Shown: positions 1 to 8,910 of the stretch, piece by piece | Numbering within the stretch: position 1 is the first letter of the stretch | Layout of the letters: the number at the start of each line of letters is the position of its first letter | Assembly: GCA_024639125.1 (NCBI GenBank) | Contig: JAHEJA010000006.1 | Span: 7,431-47,157, forward strand | Direction: 5' to 3' | From: Paracoccaceae bacterium | GTDB lineage: Bacteria > Pseudomonadota > Alphaproteobacteria > Rhodobacterales > Rhodobacteraceae | Length of the DNA stretch: 39,727 nt | Translations under genes and position numbers: made by a program | The notes under the pieces: generated by a model | What the model saw: only the letters and a program-made list of their open reading frames with translations | Database searches by the model: none | What the model was told of the DNA's origin: nothing

Positions 1-605
1 TGATCATCATCGTGATCGTCGTCATGATCATCATCATGATCTTTTTCACCCTTGTGATCATCATCGTCATCATCTGACTCATGTGACTTTGAACGCTTGT
101 GATCGTCATCTTTGCTAGATTTTGAACTAGAACGATGGTCCTCATCATGATCGTCGTCATGGTCTGTCCCAACTTTTCGATCATCATCGTCATCCGATTT
201 GTGTGACTTTGAATCCTTGTGGTCATCATCATCTCTGCTAGATTTTGAACCAGATCGATGATCATCATCATGGTCATCGTCTTTATAGACTGATGTCGTT
301 CCGCTCGTGGATAGGGTTGTTGTTGCAGCGGTGGAAATTCTAGACGCTGTTGCATCGTATTCCGACTTGGAAATTGCCTCAGTACTTTGACGCGTCACGG
401 TTCCCGTGGAATTGTTGACCTTGACCTCTAGCTCGCTTGTGGGCGAATAGGCTTTTACTTCTGTATTGAAAAGCCCTTGCTCTACGCGAAAGTGTGTGTA
501 GCCTTGGGAAAACAGATCGTTGATAACCCGATCCACATTGTCGTTTGCCAAAGCAGCAGATGTCGTCACAAGGGTAAAGAGGCCCGCAGTAATAAGTTTA
601 TGCAT
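1..605 (-). CDS. Secreted PepSY-like protein with Asp/His-rich repeat tail (partial)
   Basis: Reading leftward from the ATG at 605, the frame stays open to the window edge (201 codons), so the C-terminus is missing. The SD AGGA lies just upstream. Residues 1-20 (MHKLITAGLFTLVTTSAALA) form a Sec signal peptide. Residues about 21-75 (DNVDRVINDLFSQGYTHF, then EVKAYSPTSELEVKV) resemble a PepSY domain, as in many small periplasmic alphaproteobacterial proteins. A Ser/Thr-rich linker follows. From about residue 108 there is low-complexity sequence made of DDDHDDDH, SKSS, HKDSKSH and runs of Asp, arranged as near-repeats of about 40 residues. Dense Asp/His suggests periplasmic binding of divalent metal; this is inference. 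It is divergent from the membrane-anchored LuxR-type gene at 728. The function is unknown to me. Confidence 0.8.
   Translation of the reverse strand, partial: MHKLITAGLFTLVTTSAALANDNVDRVINDLFSQGYTHFRVEQGLFNTEVKAYSPTSELEVKVNNSTGTVTRQSTEAISKSEYDATASRISTAATTTLSTSGTTSVYKDDDHDDDHRSGSKSSRDDDDHKDSKSHKSDDDDDRKVGTDHDDDHDEDHRSSSKSSKDDDHKRSKSHESDDDDDDHKGEKDHDDDHDDDHDDD
61..285 (-). repeat. Coding tandem repeat, two ~120-bp units
   Basis: Inside the partial PepSY-like gene, the segments starting near 71 and near 191 align with a period of about 120-123 bp. Shared blocks include TGTGACTTTGAA at 82-93 and 202-213 and GCTAGATTTTGAAC at 114-127 and 237-250. Each unit encodes a block with DDDH clusters, SKSS and a KSH motif. 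A shorter run of GATCAT-type hexamers continues to position 1. Such repeats can vary in copy number by slippage. Confidence 0.75.
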
Positions 606-660
606 TGTAGGTTCCTGGCTTGATTAGGTGTGCCATGACAATTACGCATCGGGGCATTCT

Positions 661-689
661 TTGAAATTGATCTAAGGATGAAATACGTT
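661..689 (+). promoter_or_regulatory. Candidate sigma-70 promoter of the LuxR-type gene
   Basis: TTGAAA at 661-666 and TACGTT at 684-689 are separated by 17 bases, about 40 bases ahead of the ATG at 728. A small palindrome, CGTATACG (702-709), lies between promoter and start and could be an operator. The divergent gene starts at 605, so this gap probably serves both genes. Confidence 0.4.
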
Positions 690-727
690 AAATAAACGGG
701 ACGTATACGGCCATACAGCAGGAGTTT

Positions 728-1234
728 ATGCAGATGAAAATGACAAAACTATTCGGTTTAATTGGTGTTTTGGCATTTTCAGCGGGTTTTTTCATCTTGG
801 ATGTTATTGCTGATTTGGCCGCGCATGTCCAAGATAACGCCAGCTATTCCGCAGATGAATTAATGCACCTTATAATCGAAGTTATAGCCGTTTTGGGGCT
901 TATCCTTGGGGTGTTCTTGGCGCTGGTGCATATCCGACTCATTTCAAAAACCGCCGAACAGCAAAAGCGTACCCTTACAATGTTTCGGGGCGAGTTTGAC
1001 GAAATCGCTTTGGCGCAGTTCCAAAAATGGGCGCTAAGTGAAGCAGAGCGCGATGTTGCCTTGATGACGTTACGTGGTCTTGCTTTGGCGGAAATAGCAA
1101 GTGCGCGCAACACAAGCGTAGGCACAATCAAGGCGCAGACAAACGCGATATTTCGTAAATCTGGTTTAGGATCGCGAACAGAATTCCTAAGTTATTTTCT
1201 GGACGAATTTCTGGACCACGGCACAACGCCCTGA
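728..1234 (+). CDS. Membrane-anchored LuxR-type HTH transcriptional regulator
   Basis: A 168-residue protein. Two predicted membrane helices (about residues 7-30 and 46-68) are followed by a short charged helical linker (70-90) and a C-terminal LuxR/GerE-type helix-turn-helix (about 102-160; LSEAERDVALMTLRGLALAEIA-like helix pair, then VGTIKAQTNAIFRKSG). There is no receiver or autoinducer-binding domain, so the membrane part is the likely sensor or tether. SD AGGAG lies 3-8 bases ahead of the ATG. It is divergent from the Asp/His-rich PepSY-like gene, which is a plausible target. Its stop codon abuts the mutS stop of the opposite strand with no base between them. Family assignment is fairly sure; signal and targets are unknown. 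Confidence 0.85.
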   Translation: MQMKMTKLFGLIGVLAFSAGFFILDVIADLAAHVQDNASYSADELMHLIIEVIAVLGLILGVFLALVHIRLISKTAEQQKRTLTMFRGEFDEIALAQFQKWALSEAERDVALMTLRGLALAEIASARNTSVGTIKAQTNAIFRKSGLGSRTEFLSYFLDEFLDHGTTP

Positions 1235-3844
1235 TTACAGTTTCGCCTTTAGATCATATAGTGCTTGCAGGGCTTCGATTGGGGTCATTTGGTCCGGATG
1301 TAACGTTTTCAAAAGCTCTTCGGCCTGTGACTCTTTGGTGACCTGGATCGGGGCAGTGGGTGTTGCGGAAAACAGCGGTAAATCGTCAATAATCGCTTTG
1401 GGTTTAACCCCCTCGCGGGTGTCACCATTTTCAAGCGCATCCAAAACTATTTTGGCACGTTCGACCACCAAAGTTGGTAGTCCGGCAAGCTTGGCAACTT
1501 GAACCCCGTAGGAACGATCAGCGGCGCCTTGTTTGACTTCGTGTAGGAAAATAACGTCGCCATCCCATTCTTTGACGGACACGGTCGCATTTTCAACGCC
1601 ATCCATTTTGTCGGCCAGCGCAGTCAATTCGTGATAATGAGTGGCAAATAGCGCACGGGATTTATTCACATCGTGCAAATGTTCCAGCGTTGCCCAAGCA
1701 ATTGACAAGCCATCATAAGTGGCTGTTCCGCGTCCAATTTCGTCCAGAATAACCAAAGCGCGATCATCGGCTTGGTTTAGAATTGCCGCGGTTTCAACCA
1801 TTTCAACCATAAACGTGGATCGACCACGGGCCAGATCATCAGACGCACCAACCCGACTAAACAATTGGCTGACCAGCCCGATATGCGCTGCGCGTGCAGG
1901 CACATAGCTGCCTATTTGAGCCAGCAAAGCAATCAATGCGTTTTGTCTAAGGAACGTTGACTTACCTGCCATGTTCGGACCGGTCAAAAGCCATATTTTA
2001 CCGTCGTTCAAACCGCAGCTATTGGCGATGAATGGCGTTCCTGATTTCCTTAGGGCGGCCTCGACAACAGGGTGACGTCCGTCGGTTATATCAAATGCAC
2101 GAGAAGCGTCCACTTTGGGTCGGCACCAATTTTCACTGGCCGCCAGTTCAGCCAGAGAACATGCCAAATCAATCTCTGCCAAGGCAGAAGCTGCATCGGC
2201 GATGGCTTCTGATTTATCAAGAATTGCACTTATTAGAGACTGATAAAGTCGCTTTTCAATTTCAAGCGCATGGTTCCCAGCGTTCAAGATTTTCGTTTCG
2301 ATTTCAGACAAAGGAATGGTGGTAAACCGCACTTGGTTTGCCGTGGTCTGACGATGAATGAACGTTTCTGACATCGGAGCGGCTAACATTTTTTCTGCAT
2401 GTGTCGCGGTTGTTTCGATGAAGTATCCCAAAACATTATTGTGTTTGATCTTAAGCGATGAAATGCCTGTTTGATCAATATATGCGCGCTGCATTGTCGC
2501 AATGACGGATCGCCCTTCGTCACGTAGTTGGCGCGTTTCATCCAAATCACCGTCATATCCTGGGGCAATGAAACCACCGTCTCTGGCAAGCAGGGGGGGA
2601 TCAGAAACCAAGGCTTGATCCAGCAGATCAATAAGCGCGTCATGCCCCTGCAAATCAGCCAGTGCTGCGCTCAGAATCTTTGGCAACTCTTGGCCGTGAT
2701 AAGACGAATAAATGTCATCGGCTTGCGTCAGGCCATTGCGAACAGAGGCCAAATCGCGGGGGCCGCACCGATCCATCGCGATACGCGAAAGCGCACGATC
2801 AAGATCAGGAACTTTTTTCAAAGAATCCCTGAGGCCGCGCCGTATTGCGGATGTATCTAGCATCGCTTGCACGGCGTCTTGGCGGTTTTGGATTGTGTCT
2901 AAATCCATTGAAGGCGAAGACATGCGACGCTCTAACAAACGCGCACCACCGGATGTGACGGTTTTGTCAATTGTGCCAAGCAATGAACCCGCCTTACCGC
3001 CGGTCAAACTATGCGTGATTTCCAAATTGCGCCGTGTGGCGGCATCAATCTGCATGACGCGTGACGTGGCCTCTTTGACGGGAGGGCGCAGTAGGGGAAG
3101 TTTGCCTTTTTGCGTAATATCAAGATATTCAACAATAGCACCCATCGCCGACGTTTCAGCTTTGGTGAACCCTCCAAAAGATTCCAGAGTGCCAACTTTG
3201 AACAATGATTTCAATTTTTGATCAGCTGAGGTGCTGTCGAAGGCGGCGTTACCCAATATCGTGGGCGCTGCACCTGTTTCTTCGATAAGGTTGGCCAAGT
3301 CCTGTTCATTGCCATCCGCAATGATGACTTCGCTTGGGTTTAGGCGTGCAAGCTCTGGTCCGAAACGCACAACGGGCAGGGCCATAACATGAAAAGATCC
3401 TGTTGAAATATCGACCCATGCCAAGGCGCTTTGGTCTCTAACACTGGCAAAAGCGGCTAAATAATTATGGCGGCGCGGTTCCAAGAGGCTGTCTTCGGTC
3501 AATGTTCCCGGTGTGACCAATCGCACAACATCGCGATGAACGACTGATTTGCTGCCGCGCTTTTTGGCCTCTGCGGGGCTTTCCATTTGTTCGCAAACTG
3601 CGACGCGAAACCCTTTGCGGATTAGGGTGAGTAAATAGTTTTCTGCCGCATGATGGGGAACACCACACATGGGAATTTCGTCGCCATCGTGTTTGCCGCG
3701 CTTGGTCAGTGCAATATCCAACGCTTCGGCAGCCGCTACAGCATCGTCAAAAAACAGCTCGTAAAAGTCACCCATACGATAGAACAACAAAGCATCCTTG
3801 TACTGTGCTTTTATCTCTAGATATTGCGCCATCATTGGTGTCAC
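1235..3844 (-). CDS. mutS: DNA mismatch repair protein MutS
   Basis: An 869-residue MutS of normal length that recognises mismatches and small loops and recruits MutL. The N-terminal mismatch-contact motif FYELFFDDA is near residue 28. The connector, lever and clamp domains follow. The ATPase carries Walker A ([11 protein letters not shown], about residue 620), Walker B with DEIGRGTAT, and the ATHYHEL switch. The start is GTG at 3844, supported by the SD AGGGGG eight bases upstream; in-frame ATGs at residues 4 and 5 lack that spacing. It is divergent from maeB across a 127-bp gap. Confidence 0.97.
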   Translation of the reverse strand: MTPMMAQYLEIKAQYKDALLFYRMGDFYELFFDDAVAAAEALDIALTKRGKHDGDEIPMCGVPHHAAENYLLTLIRKGFRVAVCEQMESPAEAKKRGSKSVVHRDVVRLVTPGTLTEDSLLEPRRHNYLAAFASVRDQSALAWVDISTGSFHVMALPVVRFGPELARLNPSEVIIADGNEQDLANLIEETGAAPTILGNAAFDSTSADQKLKSLFKVGTLESFGGFTKAETSAMGAIVEYLDITQKGKLPLLRPPVKEATSRVMQIDAATRRNLEITHSLTGGKAGSLLGTIDKTVTSGGARLLERRMSSPSMDLDTIQNRQDAVQAMLDTSAIRRGLRDSLKKVPDLDRALSRIAMDRCGPRDLASVRNGLTQADDIYSSYHGQELPKILSAALADLQGHDALIDLLDQALVSDPPLLARDGGFIAPGYDGDLDETRQLRDEGRSVIATMQRAYIDQTGISSLKIKHNNVLGYFIETTATHAEKMLAAPMSETFIHRQTTANQVRFTTIPLSEIETKILNAGNHALEIEKRLYQSLISAILDKSEAIADAASALAEIDLACSLAELAASENWCRPKVDASRAFDITDGRHPVVEAALRKSGTPFIANSCGLNDGKIWLLTGPNMAGKSTFLRQNALIALLAQIGSYVPARAAHIGLVSQLFSRVGASDDLARGRSTFMVEMVETAAILNQADDRALVILDEIGRGTATYDGLSIAWATLEHLHDVNKSRALFATHYHELTALADKMDGVENATVSVKEWDGDVIFLHEVKQGAADRSYGVQVAKLAGLPTLVVERAKIVLDALENGDTREGVKPKAIIDDLPLFSATPTAPIQVTKESQAEELLKTLHPDQMTPIEALQALYDLKAKL

Positions 3845-3860
3845 GAAAACTACCCCCTGT

Positions 3861-3958
3861 GTTTCACGTGTAACTTACAAATCTTACAAGAATTGCGAAA
3901 GTCGAAAACGATCTGGTTGCACGTCATAAAATTGCGCGTTAAGACGTTTTTGCGCAAT
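3861..3958. promoter_or_regulatory. mutS/maeB divergent control region with two inverted repeats
   Basis: In the gap between the two divergent starts I see GTTTCACGTGTAAC (3861-3874), an imperfect dyad centred on CACGTG. I also see ATTGCGC (3931-3937) facing GCGCAAT (3952-3958) with 14 bases between. The second dyad ends 13 bases ahead of the maeB ATG and overlaps the expected 5' UTR, so it may be an operator or an RNA hairpin. No regulator is assigned. Confidence 0.35.
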
Positions 3959-3971
3959 AAAGGAAAATCAT

Positions 3972-6227
3972 ATGTCCAGCAATAAACTCTCTCGTGAAGA
4001 TGCATTGGCGTTTCACCTTGAACCGACACCTGGCAAATTCGAAATATCGGCGACTGTGCCTATGGCGACACAACGTGATTTGTCGTTGGCATATTCCCCA
4101 GGCGTTGCGGTCCCGTGCGAAGAAATCGCGAAAAACCCAGAGCTGGCATATGACTACACGAACAAAGGGAACTTGGTTGCTGTTATCTCAAACGGGACGG
4201 CTGTTTTGGGTTTGGGTAACCTTGGGGCATTGGGCAGTAAGCCCGTCATGGAGGGCAAGGCCGTTTTATTCAAACGTTTTGCGGATGTGAATTCCATCGA
4301 TATCGAGCTGGATACAGAAGACCCAGATGAATTTTGCAAGGCCGTAAAATTAATGGGCCCAACCTTTGGTGGCATTAACCTAGAAGATATCAAAGCGCCC
4401 GAATGCTTTATTATCGAGCAACGCCTAAAAGAAGAAATGGATATTCCGGTATTTCATGATGACCAGCATGGGACGGCTGTTATCTGTGCTGCTGGTTTGC
4501 TGAATGCGCTGCATATTTCTGGGAAAAAGATCGAAGATTGTAAAATTGTTTTGAACGGTGCAGGAGCGGCAGGGATCGCCTGTATCGAATTGCTGAAATC
4601 CATGGGTGCGCGGCACGAAAACTGTATTGTTTGTGATACCAAAGGCGTCATTTACCAAGGTCGTACCGAAGGCATGAACCAATGGAAATCTGCACATGCC
4701 GTTAAAACAGAGTTGCGGTCTTTGGAGGATGCAATGAAAGGCGCGGATGTATTCTTGGGTGTATCCGCCAAGGGTGCAGTCACCCAAGATATGGTCCGTG
4801 ACATGGCGGATAACCCCGTGATTTTCGCAATGGCGAACCCTGATCCAGAAATCACACCAGAAGAAGCCCACGAAGTTCGTATGGATGCGATTGTCGCGAC
4901 TGGCCGTTCAGATTACCCGAACCAAGTGAACAATGTGTTGGGCTTCCCATATTTGTTCCGTGGCGCTTTGGATATTCACGCGCGTGCAATTAATGATGAA
5001 ATGAAAATTGCCTGTGCGCATGCTTTGGCCGAACTCGCGCGCGAAGATGTTCCTGACGAGGTCGCAATTGCCTATGGTCGCAAGCTGACATTTGGGCGGG
5101 ATTACATTATTCCGACACCGTTCGATCCGCGGTTGATTCACCGTATTCCCCCGGCTGTTGCAAAAGCTGGCATGAGCACAGGTGTTGCGCGGCGTCCTAT
5201 CATTGATATGGACTCTTACGAGCTATCGCTCAAGACACGCATGGACCCAACGGCAAGCATCCTACAAGGGATCAATGCAAGGGCGCGGGCAAACCAAGCG
5301 CGCATGATCTTTGCCGAAGGGGATGATCCACGGGTTTTGCGGGCTGCGGTAATGTATCAACGCAATGGTTTGGGCAAAGCTTTGGTTGTTGGCAGAGAAG
5401 CCGATATCAAAACCAAGCTCGAAGGATTGGGCATGGCGGATGCAGTGCGCGAACTAGAGGTCGTGAATGCCGCAAAAACCCAACATTTGGAAACCTACAA
5501 AGATTTTCTTTACGAGCGCTTGCAACGTAAAGGGTTTGACCGTGCTGACGTGCATCGTTTGGCTGCGCGTGATCGACATGTCTTTTCGGCGCTTATGTTG
5601 GCGCATGGACATGGGGATGGTTTGGTGACGGGTGCTACCCGTAAATCTGCGCATGTGCTTGAGTTGATTAACCACGTATTTGACGCGGATGCCGCCCATG
5701 GCGCGGCTGGGATTACTGCGGTTCTTCATAAAGGGCGCATTGTGCTGATCGGGGATACTTTGGTGCATGAGTGGCCGAATGAAAACGATCTAGCCAATAT
5801 CGCAGAAAATGCAGCCCGCGTGGCGCGCAGTCTTGGGCTAGATCCGCGCGTGGCATTCGTAAGCTTTTCAACGTTTGGTTACCCTGTTTCAGAGCGTGCA
5901 GAAAAAATGCACATCGCACCAAGCGTTTTAGACAATCGCGGCGTGGATTTCGAATATGAGGGAGAAATGACCGTCGATGTAGCGTTAAACGCAAAATCAA
6001 TGGCGGCTTATCCGTTTTCACGCTTGACTGGTCCTGCCAATATCTTGGTCGTTCCGGCGCGCCATTCGGCTAGTATTTCTGTCAAGTTGATGCAGGAAAT
6101 GGCAGGTGCAACCGTTGTCGGGCCGATTTTAACCGGTGTGGACAAGTCAATTCAGATTTGTTCATCGGTGTCGACGGCGACGGATATCTTGAACATGGCT
6201 ATTTTGGCGGCGTGCAAGGTTGGATAG
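3972..6227 (+). CDS. maeB: NADP-dependent malic enzyme, MaeB type
   Basis: A 751-residue two-domain malic enzyme that oxidatively decarboxylates malate to pyruvate with NADP, supplying NADPH and gluconeogenic pyruvate. Residues 1 to about 430 are the malic enzyme part (SPGVAVPCEEIAKNPE, then the VISNGTAVLGLGNLGALGSK block, FHDDQHGTAVI and an NAD(P)-binding GAGAAGIAC). Residues about 430-751 are the phosphotransacetylase-like domain typical of large MaeB enzymes, generally thought to be regulatory and to respond to acetyl-CoA. SD AGGA precedes the ATG. One recurrent GAGTATTT element follows the stop. Confidence 0.95.
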   Translation: MSSNKLSREDALAFHLEPTPGKFEISATVPMATQRDLSLAYSPGVAVPCEEIAKNPELAYDYTNKGNLVAVISNGTAVLGLGNLGALGSKPVMEGKAVLFKRFADVNSIDIELDTEDPDEFCKAVKLMGPTFGGINLEDIKAPECFIIEQRLKEEMDIPVFHDDQHGTAVICAAGLLNALHISGKKIEDCKIVLNGAGAAGIACIELLKSMGARHENCIVCDTKGVIYQGRTEGMNQWKSAHAVKTELRSLEDAMKGADVFLGVSAKGAVTQDMVRDMADNPVIFAMANPDPEITPEEAHEVRMDAIVATGRSDYPNQVNNVLGFPYLFRGALDIHARAINDEMKIACAHALAELAREDVPDEVAIAYGRKLTFGRDYIIPTPFDPRLIHRIPPAVAKAGMSTGVARRPIIDMDSYELSLKTRMDPTASILQGINARARANQARMIFAEGDDPRVLRAAVMYQRNGLGKALVVGREADIKTKLEGLGMADAVRELEVVNAAKTQHLETYKDFLYERLQRKGFDRADVHRLAARDRHVFSALMLAHGHGDGLVTGATRKSAHVLELINHVFDADAAHGAAGITAVLHKGRIVLIGDTLVHEWPNENDLANIAENAARVARSLGLDPRVAFVSFSTFGYPVSERAEKMHIAPSVLDNRGVDFEYEGEMTVDVALNAKSMAAYPFSRLTGPANILVVPARHSASISVKLMQEMAGATVVGPILTGVDKSIQICSSVSTATDILNMAILAACKVG

Positions 6228-6248
6228 GTCTGAACGCCTCCGGCGGGG

Positions 6249-6270
6249 GAGTATTTCGACAAAGCTGAAG
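6249..6270 (+). repeat. Recurrent GAGTATTT element, copy 1
   Basis: GAGTATTT, then CGAC, then AAAGCTGAAG. A short GC hairpin (CGCC tc CGGCG, 6235-6245) lies just before it. It sits between the maeB stop and the sugar kinase start. See the finding on this element; the other copies are near 30089, 34234, 36778 and 37434. Confidence 0.7.
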
Positions 6271-6316
6271 ATGTGATAGTCATTGTGCGAATGCGTGTAT
6301 TGGGTGGAAATGTGAG

Positions 6317-7189
6317 ATGACCATTTACAATCTTGGATCAATAAATGCAGATATCTTTTATCGGGTGCCGCATTTGCCGATGGCTGGGGAAACTTTGTCA
6401 GCCGTGTCGATGGAGCGTGGTCTTGGGGGTAAGGGCGCAAATATGTCTGTTGCTGCGGCTCGGGCTGCGGCCCGGACAGTCCATATTGGCGCTGTTGGTA
6501 AAGACGGGCTTTGGGCCAAGGACCGTTTAACCGAATTCGGAGTTGATACGCGGCATATTCATGTGGCTGGGACAACCGGACATGCGATTATCAATGTTGA
6601 TGATCAGGGCGAAAATTCGATCGTTTTGTTGGCGGGCGCAAATCGCGAAATTACCCGTGACATGGTCGGAGCTGCACTAAGTGATGCCAGTGTTGGGGAT
6701 ATTTTGGTGATGCAAAATGAAACCAATGCGCAAGCAGAAGCGGCCAAGATGGCCAAGGACTTGGGGCTTCGGGTGGCTTATGCCGCTGCGCCGTTTGAGG
6801 TTGCGGCTATCGAAGCTGTTCTGCCCTACTTGGATTTTCTGTTTGTTAATCAAGTCGAGGCGGAGCAGCTTTCTATTGCGATGGGAAAAGCTGTTCACGA
6901 TTTGGGCATTGAACATGTGATTGTGACGTTGGGGTCAAAGGGCAGTATTTGGTACAACCAGAGTCTATCAGCGTCAAAACGTTTTGCATCACATAAGGTC
7001 ACCCCTGTTGATACGACCGGAGCAGGTGACACGTTTACAGGTTATGTTTTAGCGGGCTTAGATCGTGGAATGCCAATGGAGCAAGCGATAGGTTTGGCAA
7101 CCAAGGCTGCGGCAATTATGGTAACGCGTCATGGGACATCAGACGTGATCCCGGACCTGAAGGATGTCCAGGATCACTTTGGTGGTTAG
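6317..7189 (+). CDS. rbsK: PfkB-family carbohydrate kinase, ribokinase-like
   Basis: A 290-residue PfkB kinase. The sugar-binding glycine motif GGKGANMSVAAARA is near residue 37. The ATP/anion-hole signature DTTGAGDTFTGYVLAGLD, near residues 232-250, includes the catalytic Asp of GAGD. The overall pattern (N-terminal YNLGSINADIFYRVPHLP) fits ribokinase and related kinases, which phosphorylate a pentose such as ribose or a deoxy sugar. No ribose transporter is next to it, so the substrate is not proven. The 3' end overlaps the convergent msrA by 4 bp. Confidence 0.85.
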   Translation: MTIYNLGSINADIFYRVPHLPMAGETLSAVSMERGLGGKGANMSVAAARAAARTVHIGAVGKDGLWAKDRLTEFGVDTRHIHVAGTTGHAIINVDDQGENSIVLLAGANREITRDMVGAALSDASVGDILVMQNETNAQAEAAKMAKDLGLRVAYAAAPFEVAAIEAVLPYLDFLFVNQVEAEQLSIAMGKAVHDLGIEHVIVTLGSKGSIWYNQSLSASKRFASHKVTPVDTTGAGDTFTGYVLAGLDRGMPMEQAIGLATKAAAIMVTRHGTSDVIPDLKDVQDHFGG

Positions 7190-7848
7190 TGTGCAAAGGG
7201 CGCGGCTTTGCCCCAAAGCTTTTTGACTTGGGTGTCGCGTCCACAGGCGTCTCGGTAAAGCGCATAGGCTGAAGATTGTTTGCGTGGGCCAAACCGCGTC
7301 AAAACCAGGTCTTGGCCTTTGTAGTAGTCTTGATGATAGGCTTCGGCTTGGTAAAATGTTCCCAGGGATAGCACCGGTGTTACAATCTTTTGGCCCAAAG
7401 TTGATTGTGCGTCGGCGATTGCGGCTTTCGCAGCAGAGGTTTGACCAGCTCCGTTTGCAAAGATGGCTGTGCGATAGCTTTCGCCGCGATCGCAGAATTG
7501 TCCGCCCGCATCTGTTGGATCAACCGAGCGCAAGAACATATTCAACAATTGAGACACGGAGACAACGTCTGGATCGAAATCAATTTTTACGGCTTCATAG
7601 TGGCCTGTCCCGCCTTTGGTGACTTGCTTGTAAGTCGGGTTTTCTGTCGTGCCACCTGTGTAGCCTGACATCACTTGTTTCACGCCTTGGACTTTTTCAA
7701 AGTCTGCTTCGACGCACCAAAAACATCCCCCTGCAACAACAAGCGAGTCGGTTGCGGCCGCAGTTGCCTGAGATCCGTGAAAATTTAGGCCAATAAGAAT
7801 GGCGAGGCCCAAGAAAAAGGGTTTCAAGTTTGAGTATAAACGTAACAT
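7186..7848 (-). CDS. msrA: Peptide-methionine (S)-S-oxide reductase MsrA, exported
   Basis: A 220-residue MsrA that reduces the S-epimer of methionine sulfoxide in proteins. The catalytic motif GCFWCVEADFEKV is at residues 41-53 (nucleophile Cys42), followed by SGYTGGTTENPTY and HYEAVKIDFDP. Unlike the cytoplasmic form, it begins with a hydrophobic stretch and AxA-like site (about residues 9-31, GLNFHGSQATAAA), so I infer export to the periplasm. An SD-like AAGGTG lies before the ATG. It is divergent from the aminotransferase-like gene at 8005. Confidence 0.93.
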   Translation of the reverse strand: MLRLYSNLKPFFLGLAILIGLNFHGSQATAAATDSLVVAGGCFWCVEADFEKVQGVKQVMSGYTGGTTENPTYKQVTKGGTGHYEAVKIDFDPDVVSVSQLLNMFLRSVDPTDAGGQFCDRGESYRTAIFANGAGQTSAAKAAIADAQSTLGQKIVTPVLSLGTFYQAEAYHQDYYKGQDLVLTRFGPRKQSSAYALYRDACGRDTQVKKLWGKAAPFAH

Positions 7849-7957
7849 AGCACACCTTGTTTCAGTAATGTTTTGTCAGCATGGAATGGATTGCAACCTG
7901 TGCCAAGGCACGAAACCGTTACCTCACGCAGAGGTGAGCAGAAGTTACCACTTGGAT

Positions 7958-7974
7958 GATCAAAAGACTTGATC
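7958..7974. promoter_or_regulatory. Inverted repeat upstream of the aminotransferase-like gene
   Basis: GATCAA (7958-7963), five bases, TTGATC (7969-7974): a perfect 6-bp dyad 30 bases ahead of the ATG at 8005. GTGCC aa GGCAC also lies near 7911-7922. Possible operator; no regulator can be named. Confidence 0.25.
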
Positions 7975-8004
7975 TAGCGTGCACAAAACAAGAGGGCGAT
8001 TTGG

Positions 8005-8910
8005 ATGGATCACGTTACAACTCATCAAGCGGAAGAAGACGCACGCAACGAAGACATTTTGATTTATCTCAATGGAAAAATCGTTCCCAAGGCCGAGGCC
8101 AAGGTAAGTGTCTATGACAGTGGTTTCATGTTGGGTGATGGGATTTGGGAAGGATTGCGTTTATATAATGGCGTATGGGCCTTTCTGGATGAGCATATGG
8201 ACCGTCTGTTTGAGGCAAGCCTTGCCATTGATCTAGACATTGGGATGGATCGCGATGCTTTAAAACAAGCACTGTTTGATACGCAAAACGCCAATGGGAT
8301 GACCACGGATGCGCATGCGCGATTGATGGTAACGCGTGGGGTCAAGGTCCGTCCGTTTCAGCATCCGTCATTGTCGCGATCCGGGCCGACAATTGCTATT
8401 ATTATTGAACATTCCAAACCCAAGATACCGCGTCCTATTCGGCTGGCGACTGTTCCGCATTTGCGCGGATTACCAATGACGCAGGATCCCAAATTAAACA
8501 GTCATTCCAAGTTGAATTGTATCTTAGCGTGTATCGCAGCCGAAAAAGCAGGGGCTGATGAAGCGTTGATGTTGGACATAAATGGGTTCGTTAATACGAC
8601 GAATGCCTGCAATTTTTTTATTGTGCGCAAAGGTGAGGTTTGGACCAGTACCGGGGACTATTGTATGAATGGGATCACCCGTCAAAAGGTGATTGATCTA
8701 TGCCGTGCCAATGGAATTCCGGTTTATGAACGGAACTATTCGCTTGTGGATACCTATGGTGCGGACGAAGCCTTTTTGACCGGAACCTTTGGCGCGCAAA
8801 CCCCCATTAGTGAAATTGACGGGCGCAAGATTGGAACTGGCGATATGGGGCCTGTGACGAAGAAGCTTCGGGAATTATACAAAGCCCTGATCGAAGAGGA
8901 ATGCGCATAA
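8005..8910 (+). CDS. Class IV (fold type IV) PLP aminotransferase-like protein
   Basis: A 301-residue protein of the branched-chain/D-amino-acid aminotransferase family. The N-terminal half has IYLNGKIVPKAEAKVSVYD and GDGIWEGLRLYNG. The PLP-binding Lys is expected in LNSHSKLNCI (about residue 170). The C-terminal TSTGDYCMNGITRQKV matches the phosphate-binding end of the class IV signature. Oddly, the signature Glu (normally ExxxxN) is Thr here (FVNTTNACNFF, about residue 201). That Glu contacts the pyridine nitrogen of PLP in known members, so altered or lost transaminase chemistry is possible. The SD GAGGG precedes the ATG. It is coupled to the downstream sulfotransferase-like gene by a TAATG overlap. 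It would usually be annotated as an IlvE-like protein. Confidence 0.85.
   Translation: MDHVTTHQAEEDARNEDILIYLNGKIVPKAEAKVSVYDSGFMLGDGIWEGLRLYNGVWAFLDEHMDRLFEASLAIDLDIGMDRDALKQALFDTQNANGMTTDAHARLMVTRGVKVRPFQHPSLSRSGPTIAIIIEHSKPKIPRPIRLATVPHLRGLPMTQDPKLNSHSKLNCILACIAAEKAGADEALMLDINGFVNTTNACNFFIVRKGEVWTSTGDYCMNGITRQKVIDLCRANGIPVYERNYSLVDTYGADEAFLTGTFGAQTPISEIDGRKIGTGDMGPVTKKLRELYKALIEEECA

Noticed and set aside
1-290. CRISPR-like or satellite repeat from GATCAT hexamers
   Set aside because: The repeats are in frame inside a coding sequence and have no unique spacers; they encode Asp/His clusters.
2712-3221. Long + strand frame inside mutS
   Set aside because: Antisense shadow of conserved MutS codons; no SD and no recognisable protein.
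4425-4871. Minus-strand frame of 148 codons in maeB
   Set aside because: It lies entirely within the conserved malic enzyme domain and has no coding signals.
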